A stretch of DNA of 24,312 nucleotides from JAKFWI01 sp050246435 (GTDB taxonomy: Bacteria > Pseudomonadota > Alphaproteobacteria > Caulobacterales > Aquidulcibacteraceae). The notes under the pieces were generated by a model that saw only the letters and a list, made by a program, of their open reading frames with translations, was not told where the DNA came from and did not search any database. Positions 7,949-13,631 of the stretch are shown one piece after another. Location: contig JBFWWB010000030.1 of NCBI GenBank assembly GCA_050246435.1, forward strand, positions 1 to 24,312, written 5' to 3'. How positions within the stretch are numbered: position 1 is the first letter of the stretch; every line of letters begins with the position of its first letter. Position numbers and translations under genes: made by a program.

Positions 7949-8632
7949 TTAGTCGTTCAACAGCTTCAGCCGGAAGGCGAGCCCCGCCAGCGCAGCGCCG
8001 GCCAGCGGCGCCACGATGAACAGCCAGAGCTGGCTGATCGCCTGCCCGCCGACCAGCAGCGCCGGCCCCAGGCTGCGCGCCGGGTTCACCGAAACGCCCG
8101 TCACCTGGATGCCGACGATATGGATCACCGCCAGGGTCAGGCCGATCGCCAACCCGGCGAACGGCGCTTGCCCCGCAGGCCCGGTGACGCCGAGGATCAC
8201 GACCAGGAACAGGAAGGTAGCGGCGACCTCAAAGATCGCCGCCGCCTGCAGCGAATACTCCCCGAGATAGCCGGGGCCGAATCCGTTCTGCCCCAAGCCA
8301 TTGGCGGCGAGATCGTATCCCTGCGCGCCGCTGGCGATGGCGTAGAGCAGCCCCGCCCCGGCGGTCGCGCCCAGCGCCTGCGCCACAACGTATAGCGCGA
8401 GATCGCCTGCGCCCATGCGCCCGGCCACGAAGGCGCCAAAGCTGACAGCGGGATACACATGGCAGCCGGAGACCGGCCCGATCCCGTAGGCCATCGCCAC
8501 GATCGCCAAGCCGAAGGCGAAGGCAATGCCCAACTGGCCGACATGGCCCATGCCCGCCAGAACGGCGGCGCCGCAGCCGAAGAAGACGAGCGTCAGCGTG
8601 CCGAGGAACTCGGCGGCGAATTTCCTAGTCAT
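7949..8632 (-). CDS. Aquaporin (AqpZ-like MIP channel) with a non-canonical first NPA box
   Basis: This 227-residue, six-helix MIP-family channel opens MTRKFAAEFLGTLTLVFFGCG, closely resembling AqpZ. The second half-helix motif is intact (SVNPARSLGPAL). The first, normally NPA, reads YPA in SGCHVYPAVSFG. By alignment to E. coli AqpZ, the selectivity-filter Phe (AFG), His (VIHIVG) and Arg (NPAR) are kept, and the position of AqpZ Thr183 is Val. The frame extends 31 codons further upstream. The ATG at 8632 is chosen for its GGAGG ribosome site and homology. The channel is probably water-conducting, but the Asn-to-Tyr change makes that uncertain. Confidence 0.92.
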   Translation of the reverse strand: MTRKFAAEFLGTLTLVFFGCGAAVLAGMGHVGQLGIAFAFGLAIVAMAYGIGPVSGCHVYPAVSFGAFVAGRMGAGDLALYVVAQALGATAGAGLLYAIASGAQGYDLAANGLGQNGFGPGYLGEYSLQAAAIFEVAATFLFLVVILGVTGPAGQAPFAGLAIGLTLAVIHIVGIQVTGVSVNPARSLGPALLVGGQAISQLWLFIVAPLAGAALAGLAFRLKLLND

Positions 8633-8730
8633 GGCGATCCTCCCTCGCCTGTTCTGTGACCGGAAGCGTACGCTGCGCCGCAGCGATCCCGAACGCCGCG
8701 AGCCCGCTAGGTGTGGATGACGCACGCGGC

Positions 8731-8759
8731 TTCCCCGCAGGGGCGACGCGCCCTATATT
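8731..8759 (+). promoter_or_regulatory. candidate ssrA promoter
   Basis: TATATT at 8754-8759 is a good -10 element. It lies six bases before the G at 8766, where the folded acceptor half of the tmRNA begins. TTCCCC at 8731-8736 is 17 bases upstream and is only a weak -35. The match of the predicted start to the first hairpin supports the -10 more than the -35. Confidence 0.45.
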
Positions 8760-8765
8760 CCATCC

Positions 8766-9058
8766 GCCGGGGCTTGCTCCGGCTATGGCGATAAACGCGC
8801 GGAGTTAGACGGATCGGACCCGGGTGCGATGCCCGGCGGCTCCACCAAGAGGCGCTTGAAAGGTCGGGCGCTTGTTGATGGGGCCGAAATAGGATCGACG
8901 GACGTTGAAGGACGTTGCTTTTGCCCGCTTTGGCCCCGTCAAAGGCCAAATCAACGTAGTTGCCAATGACAACCACGCTGAAGGGTATGCTCTCGCCGCG
9001 TAAGCGGTGCGGGTTATCCGCATTAAAGCCCTAACGGTTCAGCACCGTTAGGCGGGGC
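8766..9058 (+). ncRNA. ssrA: Circularly permuted (two-piece) tmRNA gene, ssrA
   Basis: tmRNA rescues stalled ribosomes and tags the unfinished protein. Here the acceptor piece comes first. It has a GC hairpin at 8766-8783, a T-arm-like stem CCGGG/CCCGG, and the 3' end CGGCTCC-ACCA finishing at 8847. A spacer of about 32 bases (8848-8879) follows, then the coding piece starting at 8880 with GGGGCCG and ATAGGATCGACGG. GGGGCCG pairs with CGGCTCC to rebuild the acceptor stem. The coding piece has pairings consistent with the first pseudoknot (ACGTTG with CAACGT 8952-8957; TTTGGCC 8929-8935 with GGCCAAA 8944-8950). It then has the tag frame, a hairpin after the stop (9008-9022) and a 9-bp hairpin (9030-9052). 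The outer ends are approximate. This permuted order is known for alphaproteobacteria. Confidence 0.93.
8962..9003 (+). other. ssrA: tmRNA proteolysis-tag reading frame
   Basis: The resume codon is GCC at 8962, preceded by the conserved TAGTT context. The frame reads ANDNHAEGYALAA and stops at TAA 9001-9003. With the alanine carried by the tmRNA itself, the added tag is A-ANDNHAEGYALAA. The ANDN start and ALAA end match known alphaproteobacterial tags: the first part is the SspB contact and the last residues are read by ClpX. Confidence 0.93.
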
Positions 9059-9060
9059 TC

Positions 9061-9201
9061 GGGAGGCGGCCTGGCAACAGAACGCCTCCCATTCATTTCC
9101 GCATCCTGGGGCGCCTGGCGACAGAAGCCGGGGACTTATTCCTTGTCGCGCAGGCGCCGGGGTTCTTGCAAAAGTTTGGAGGCGGCCTGGCGCACGCCTC
9201 C
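9061..9201 (+). repeat. Cluster of three related hairpins downstream of ssrA
   Basis: Hairpin 1 has stem GGGAGGCG (9061-9068) with CGCCTCCC (9083-9090) and loop GCCTGGCAACAGAA. Hairpin 2 has stem GGCGCCTG-GCGACA (9110-9123) with TGTCGC-G-CAGGCGCC (9144-9158), 14 pairs with one bulged G. Hairpin 3 has stem GGAGGCG (9178-9184) with CGCCTCC (9195-9201) and loop GCCTGGCGCA. Hairpins 1 and 3 share their stem and loop start (GGAGGCGGCCTGGC) and are followed by ATTCAT or TTTCAT. Hairpins 1 and 2 share GCCTGGC(A/G)ACAGAA. None is followed by a clear T-run, so they do not look like simple terminators. They could be the 3' trailer or processing region of pre-tmRNA, mRNA-end hairpins, or a small dispersed repeat family. 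Confidence 0.7.
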
Positions 9202-9492
9202 CTTTCATGTTCACGTGTCGCGCGCGACTTATTTCGATTTCCGCAAAAGCCGTTTCGCGCGGCGTATCGCGACGCGGCGTCATCGTTCTTCTGGACTACG
9301 CCGTCACGCATTCGCAGACGGGCGCCCGCTTCTTCCCCACGCCGTTGCGCAGTGCTGAGGCATACCGCCATCGCGCGACCGATTTCGCGCTTCACGTCTT
9401 GATCGCCCATGCGCACTCGCTTGGAGTGCGGCCCGCATTGACGCGAGCGGCCGATTGGGCCAAGGCTCCGCGCGGGGTCTCCGGAGAGAAAC
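9202..9492. other. Geneless stretch upstream of sspB
   Basis: About 290 bases hold no convincing gene; the open frames here lack ribosome sites and family-like protein sequence. Visible structure includes a 12-base perfect palindrome GTCGCGCGCGAC (9217-9228) abutting CACGTG (9212-9217). The words GACTTATT (9226-9233) and TGTCGCGC (from about 9217) both also occur inside hairpin 2. The sspB promoter is probably in this stretch, but I could not pick a confident -35/-10 pair. Confidence 0.5.
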
Positions 9493-9972
9493 GTGGCTGA
9501 GGATTTGATCGGATACGATCAACTCACGCAGGATGCGATGCGCGAGGTCGTGCGCGCCGCGCTCAACCGCGCGACGGGTCCGCGTGGCTTGCCCGGGCGG
9601 CACCATTTCTACATCACCTTCCGCACGAAGGCGCCCGGCGTGATTCTGCCGGATCAATTGCTCGGCCGATATCCGGACGAGATGACGATCGTGCTGGAGC
9701 ACCAATTCTGGGATCTCGAAGTCTATGCGGACAAGTTCCGCGTGATCCTGAAATTCGCGGGCCAGCCCCACCCAATCGTGATCCCGTTCAATGCGGTATC
9801 GCGCTTCTACGATCCTTCGGTGCGCTTCGGCCTGCAATTCGATCAGGCGGTGGATGGCGCCGCCGCCGCGCCCGCCGTCGTGACGGACGAAAACTCGCCG
9901 CCGGCCGCAACGCCGGAAGGCCAGAACGCCAACGGCGCCGTTGTCAGCCTCGACGCTTTCCGCAAGAAATAG
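9493..9972 (+). CDS. sspB: SspB, ClpXP adaptor for tmRNA-tagged proteins (alpha type)
   Basis: This 159-residue SspB-alpha protein tethers tmRNA-tagged and other substrates to the ClpXP protease. It opens IGYDQLTQDAMREVVRAALN, contains LPGRHHFYITFRTKAPGV and the FWDLEVYADKFRVILKFAG core, then a Pro/Ala/Asn-rich flexible linker. It ends VVSLDAFRKK, the short ClpX-docking tail. The start is GTG at 9493 with GGAGAG five bases upstream; no ATG alternative exists before the conserved core. The gene lies 434 bases downstream of the tmRNA gene on the same strand, so tag and adaptor are neighbours. It converges on the RusA-like gene with four bases between stops. Confidence 0.95.
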   Translation: MAEDLIGYDQLTQDAMREVVRAALNRATGPRGLPGRHHFYITFRTKAPGVILPDQLLGRYPDEMTIVLEHQFWDLEVYADKFRVILKFAGQPHPIVIPFNAVSRFYDPSVRFGLQFDQAVDGAAAAPAVVTDENSPPAATPEGQNANGAVVSLDAFRKK

Positions 9973-9976
9973 CTGT

Positions 9977-10357
9977 TCAGCCCGCGCGCGGCGCGACGCG
10001 CACGGTGATGCGCTCGCCGGCGGCCGTGCGCCGCTCCACCAGCAACCGCGCGACTTGCACGTCATCGAAGAATAGCGCGCCCTTCACGCCGTCGAGGATC
10101 GCCTTGGCGAGGTTGTCGAGATCGACCGGGGGCAGGCCTTCGCGCACCTCCAGCAGGATCTCGACGCTGAAATCGCCCCAGCGGGGGCGCCAGTCGCGGC
10201 ACTCGTGGCGAAAGAAGTGATCGAGCCGCTGCTTGTAGACGCGCGATTGCGTCGTCACCTCGTCGAGCCGCAACAGAAAGGCTGCGCCCTCGCGCGCCCA
10301 TCGCACCTTGGCGCCGCCGCGCCACTCCAACTCGTCCACGCCGTCGAACACGCCCAA
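9977..10357 (-). CDS. RusA-family Holliday-junction resolvase-like protein
   Basis: About 126 residues. The block PVDLDNLAKAILDGVKGALFFDDVQVARLLVERR carries the acidic residues (DLDN, LD, DD) and spacing of RusA-type crossover-junction endonucleases. RusA cuts four-way junctions as a dimer and is usually encoded by prophages. No phage gene surrounds it here, so it looks like a resident chromosomal form. The start is unsure: no ATG exists in frame. TTG at 10357 and GTG at 10351 are possible, and the frame stays open upstream with a Lys/Pro-rich stretch (SPKALAKPPPPALG) that could be part of the protein. The gene is divergent from fumC. Confidence 0.75.
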   Translation of the reverse strand: MGVFDGVDELEWRGGAKVRWAREGAAFLLRLDEVTTQSRVYKQRLDHFFRHECRDWRPRWGDFSVEILLEVREGLPPVDLDNLAKAILDGVKGALFFDDVQVARLLVERRTAAGERITVRVAPRAG

Positions 10358-10464
10358 GCCTAGCGCCGGCGGCGGGGGCTTCGCCAGCGCTTTGGGCGAA
10401 AGCGGCTTCCCCTTTCGCGCGCCGCGCTCTAGGACCAGCGCGCTCAGAAACCGGGATGACCCGC

Positions 10465-11856
10465 ATGGCCGCCACGCGCACCGAAACCGACACCTTTGGC
10501 CCCATCGAAGTCGACAGCTCGAAATATTGGGGCGCCCAGGCCCAACGCAGCTTGGGCAATTTCAAGATCGGTGAAGAGAAGATGCCGAAGCCGGTGATCC
10601 GGGCGCTGGGGATCATCAAGCGCGCCGCAGCGGAGACGAACATCGCGCTGGGCCGGCTCGATCCGAAGCTGGGCGAGGCGATCATCGCAGCGGCCCAAGA
10701 GGTGATCGAAGGCAAGCTCGACGCGCACTTCCCGCTGAGCGTCTGGCAGACCGGCTCGGGCACGCAATCGAACATGAACGCCAATGAGGTGATCTCGAAC
10801 CGGGCGATCGAGATGCTGGGCGGCGAGTTGGGCTCGAAGAAGCCGGTCCACCCGAATGATCACGTGAACATGAGCCAGTCGTCGAACGATACGTTCCCGA
10901 CGGCGATGCACGTCGCCAGCGCCGAGGAGATCGAGCACCGGCTGATCCCGGCGCTGCAGAAGCTGCGCAATGCGCTGAACGATAAGGCGCAGGCCTGGAA
11001 GCACATCATCAAGATCGGCCGCACCCATACGCAGGATGCGACGCCCCTCACCCTGGGCCAGGAATTCTCCGGCTACACCCAGCAGGTGGAGAACGGCATC
11101 GCGCGCATCGCGCAGACGATGCCGGCGCTGATGCAATTGGCGCAGGGCGGCACGGCAGTGGGCACCGGGCTGAACGCGCCGGTGGGCTTCGCGGAAAAGG
11201 TGGCGGAACGGATCGCGGCGATCACGCAGATGCCGTTCACCAGCGCGCCGAACAAGTTCGAGGCGCTGGCCGCGCACGACGCGATGGTGATGAGCCACGG
11301 CGCGATCAACACGGTGGCCGCCGCCCTCTTCAAGATCGCCAATGACATTCGTTTCCTGGGCAGCGGCCCACGTTCGGGCTTGGGCGAATTGTTGCTGCCG
11401 GAGAATGAGCCCGGCTCCTCGATCATGCCGGGCAAGGTGAACCCCACCCAGTGCGAGGCGCTGACGCAAGTGTGCGCGCAGGTGTTCGGCAATCACGCGA
11501 CGATCACCTTCGCCGGCGCCAGCGGCCATTTTGAGCTAAACGTGTTCAACCCGGTGATGGCGTATAATTTCTGGCAATCGGTGCGGCTGGTGGCGGATGC
11601 GGCGGTGAGCTTCACCGACAATTGCGTCGTCGGCATCGAGCCGCGGGAAGACAACATCAAGGCGGCGATGGAACGCTCGCTGATGCTTGTCACCGCTTTG
11701 GCGCCGAAGATCGGCTACGACAACGCCGCGAAGATCGCCAAGACGGCGCACAAGAACGGCACGACGTTGCGCGAAGAGGCGGTAGGGGGCGGCTACGTCA
11801 CGGATGCGGAATTCGACGCGCTGGTGCGGCCAGAGAAGATGATCAGCCCAGGCTGA
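10465..11856 (+). CDS. fumC: Class II fumarate hydratase
   Basis: This 463-residue fumarase of the aspartase/fumarase superfamily interconverts fumarate and malate in the TCA cycle without an Fe-S cluster. It has WQTGSGTQSNMNANEVISNRA, HPNDHVNMSQSSNDTFPTAMH, the KIGRTHTQDATPLTLGQE segment with the catalytic His, and the signature GSSIMPGKVNPTQCEA with the mobile-loop Ser. The ATG at 10456 is in frame three codons earlier. The start at 10465 (MAATRTETDTFG) aligns exactly with E. coli FumC and is preferred, although neither has a strong ribosome site. An FMN-reductase gene follows after 10 bases. Confidence 0.96.
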   Translation: MAATRTETDTFGPIEVDSSKYWGAQAQRSLGNFKIGEEKMPKPVIRALGIIKRAAAETNIALGRLDPKLGEAIIAAAQEVIEGKLDAHFPLSVWQTGSGTQSNMNANEVISNRAIEMLGGELGSKKPVHPNDHVNMSQSSNDTFPTAMHVASAEEIEHRLIPALQKLRNALNDKAQAWKHIIKIGRTHTQDATPLTLGQEFSGYTQQVENGIARIAQTMPALMQLAQGGTAVGTGLNAPVGFAEKVAERIAAITQMPFTSAPNKFEALAAHDAMVMSHGAINTVAAALFKIANDIRFLGSGPRSGLGELLLPENEPGSSIMPGKVNPTQCEALTQVCAQVFGNHATITFAGASGHFELNVFNPVMAYNFWQSVRLVADAAVSFTDNCVVGIEPREDNIKAAMERSLMLVTALAPKIGYDNAAKIAKTAHKNGTTLREEAVGGGYVTDAEFDALVRPEKMISPG

Positions 11857-11866
11857 GGCGACGGCA

Positions 11867-12445
11867 ATGTTGAAATTCGCCCTCATCATCGGCAGCACCC
11901 GCATCGGGCGCTTCGCGGACAAGGCGGCCGAGTGGATCGTCGCCGGCGCGCAGGCGCGCAGCGACTTCGCGCTCGACGTGCTGGACCTGCGCGAGCACGC
12001 GCTGCCGATGTTCAGCGAACGCACCATGCCAACCTATGGCGGGGGAAGCGATCCCGAGCCGCTGGGCGAAGCCTGGCGCGCGCTGCTTTCGGGCTATGAT
12101 GGCTTCATCGCCACGGCCGCGGAATATAATCACGGACCGACCGCGGTGCTGAAGAACGCGCTGGATAGCGGCTATCGCGGCTGGCGGCGCAAACCGATCG
12201 CGTTCGTGGGCTATGGCGGCGTGGGCGCGGCGCGCGCGATCGAGCATCTGCGCGGGATCGCGATCGAACTGCAGATGGCGCCCGTGAAACAAGAGGTGAG
12301 CATCACCCGCGACGTGTTCGTGCCCGTGCGCCAGCAGGGCAAGACGCTGGACGATTTCCCTCATCTCGCCCAGGCGCGCACTGCGACGTTCGACGATCTC
12401 GTCTGGTGGGGTAAGGCGCTGAAAGCGGCGCGCGACGCGGGCTAA
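11867..12445 (+). CDS. NAD(P)H-dependent FMN reductase / flavodoxin-like quinone reductase
   Basis: This 192-residue flavodoxin-fold protein opens LKFALIIGSTRIGRFADKAAEWI, whose GSTRxGR loop binds the FMN phosphate. The second FMN contact region reads AAEYNHGPTAVLKNALDS (E-Y-N-H motif) and the third FVGYGGVGAARA. Members reduce FMN, quinones, azo dyes or chromate; the physiological substrate here is unknown. It lies ten bases after fumC and is probably co-transcribed. Its stop overlaps the end of the convergent DUF4169 gene by four bases (12442-12445). Confidence 0.92.
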   Translation: MLKFALIIGSTRIGRFADKAAEWIVAGAQARSDFALDVLDLREHALPMFSERTMPTYGGGSDPEPLGEAWRALLSGYDGFIATAAEYNHGPTAVLKNALDSGYRGWRRKPIAFVGYGGVGAARAIEHLRGIAIELQMAPVKQEVSITRDVFVPVRQQGKTLDDFPHLAQARTATFDDLVWWGKALKAARDAG

Positions 12446-12621
12446 TCCTTTTCGCGCTTGTGCGCGGCGAGATCGCGCGCGACCTTTTCCTTCTGCGCCG
12501 CGGAGAGCTTCTTCTCCGTCTTCGCGCGGCCGTGGTGCAGGCGCGCGGCCTCCGCCGCGCGATCTTTCTCGGCGCGCGCCTTCTGCTTGCGGGCCTGGCG
12601 CAGATTGATCGGCTCAGCCAT
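12442..12621 (-). CDS. DUF4169 family small basic protein
   Basis: This 59-residue, strongly charged helical protein starts MAEPINLRQARKQKARAEKD and ends DLAAHKREKD. The INLRxARKxKAR start and the length match the DUF4169 family of alphaproteobacteria, for which no function is established. The start overlaps the GST stop by one base (TGATG), indicating coupled translation downstream of gst. The stop codon overlaps that of the opposing FMN-reductase gene. Confidence 0.85.
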   Translation of the reverse strand: MAEPINLRQARKQKARAEKDRAAEAARLHHGRAKTEKKLSAAQKEKVARDLAAHKREKD

Positions 12622-13229
12622 CAGGCGGGTTTCTCATCTTTCGCCTGCGCGCGGGCGCGCGCCGGGCGGCCCACGCAGCGGGCGACATATTCATCCAATT
12701 GCTTCGTTTTCTTGTCCGCGAGCAAGGGCGACCTTCCGAAAAGATCGAACGCGCCGGCATAGAGCACATCGGCCGCGGTGAAGGATGCGCCGGCGATGTA
12801 GGGCTGGCGCGCCAACAGCGCGTTGACGAAATCCATGCATTCGTCGCTATCGACCCAGCCGGCCGTGCCGCGCGGCGGCGTGAAATTCATGACCTTCGAC
12901 ACGAAGGCGGGCTCGATCACGCCGGAATAATAGGACAGCATGGTGAGAAACGGCCCCCGCGCCGGCGCGCCCGGCGGCGGGCCCAGTTCGGCCGCGCGGA
13001 ATTTATCGGCCAGATAAAGCGTGATCGCGCTCTGCTCGAAAATAACCACGCCGTCGTCCTCGATCACCGGCGTCTTGCCATGGGGATGCGGATTGGCCGG
13101 ATCGGCGGCGCCGGACCCATCGCCGCGGCGAATGTCGACATAGCGGATATCGTAGGCGGCGCCCGCCTCCTCCAGCAGCCAGAGAATGCCGGACGAGCGC
13201 GAACGCGGCGCATGCACGAGCGTAAGCAT
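12621..13229 (-). CDS. Glutathione S-transferase family protein
   Basis: This 202-residue GST-fold protein has an N-terminal thioredoxin-like domain (MLTLVHAPRSRSSGILWLLEEAG). This is followed by GKTPVIEDDGVVIFEQSAITLYLADKF, with the cis-Pro and the Glu-Gln-Ser that hold glutathione. An all-helical C-terminal domain follows, with AGASFTAADVLYAG giving the conserved folding Asp. The frame is open 15 codons upstream. The ATG at 13229 is chosen because GGGAGAA precedes it by five bases and the family begins there. It heads a two-gene unit with DUF4169. The substrate is unknown. Confidence 0.93.
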   Translation of the reverse strand: MLTLVHAPRSRSSGILWLLEEAGAAYDIRYVDIRRGDGSGAADPANPHPHGKTPVIEDDGVVIFEQSAITLYLADKFRAAELGPPPGAPARGPFLTMLSYYSGVIEPAFVSKVMNFTPPRGTAGWVDSDECMDFVNALLARQPYIAGASFTAADVLYAGAFDLFGRSPLLADKKTKQLDEYVARCVGRPARARAQAKDEKPA

Positions 13230-13345
13230 GACATTCTCCCAGGATCGCGGCGAGCATAGCGAACGGCAGCGCACGGTGAAACCGCGAAGCGCGAGCGGCG
13301 TTCAATCCACAGAAGGCGGTAAACAGCTTCCCCGGAGGACGTCAT

Positions 13346-13573
13346 ATGATCGAGAGCACGCAGATCCGCGAGCACATGGAAGTGGTGGGTTCGGACGACA
13401 AGCATATCGGCAAGGTCGATCACGTCGTCGGCAACGAGATTCAGCTCACCAAATCCATGGGAATCGGCAAGCACCATTTCCTGCCGCTGAACTTGGTGGC
13501 GCGCGTGGACGACAAGGTGCGCCTCAGCGTCACGGAAGATATGGCCAAGCGCCAATGGCGCGAGATGAACTGA
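13346..13573 (+). CDS. DUF2171 domain protein (PRC-barrel-like)
   Basis: A 75-residue protein reading IREHMEVVGSDDKHIGKVDHVVGNEIQLTK, then HHFLPLNLVARVDDKVRLSVTEDMAKRQWREMN. This is the whole of the DUF2171 domain, a small beta-rich module of unknown function related in pattern to PRC barrels. A GGAGG ribosome site lies eight bases upstream of the ATG. It is a single-gene unit, divergent from gst and closed by a strong hairpin terminator, which suggests independent, possibly stress-linked expression (inference). Confidence 0.9.
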   Translation: MIESTQIREHMEVVGSDDKHIGKVDHVVGNEIQLTKSMGIGKHHFLPLNLVARVDDKVRLSVTEDMAKRQWREMN

Positions 13574-13598
13574 CGCGTGCGCACGCCTGCACGCGCGC

Positions 13599-13627
13599 AA
13601 GAGCGGCCCCGCGGGGCCGCTCTTTTT
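13599..13627 (+). terminator. Rho-independent terminator after the DUF2171 gene
   Basis: A 12-base inverted repeat, AAGAGCGGCCCC (13599-13610) with GGGGCCGCTCTT (13613-13624), is followed by more T residues, giving TTTTT at 13623-13627. It lies 25 bases beyond the stop codon and faces the end of the convergent helicase gene. The T-run is only on the + side, so it mainly ends + strand transcripts. Confidence 0.9.
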
Positions 13628-13631
13628 GTCT

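Noticed and set aside
8707..8976. Open - frames across the tmRNA gene
   Set aside because: They are antisense to a structured RNA with complete acceptor stem, tag frame and pseudoknot-like pairings.
9061..9090. Hairpin 1 as a classical terminator of ssrA
   Set aside because: The stem is strong, but ATTCATTTCC follows rather than a T-run, and related hairpins lie downstream; left as part of the hairpin cluster.
9143..9500. Several 70-110 codon open frames in the ssrA-sspB spacer on both strands
   Set aside because: No ribosome site, no family likeness, and they cross the hairpin cluster; treated as chance frames.
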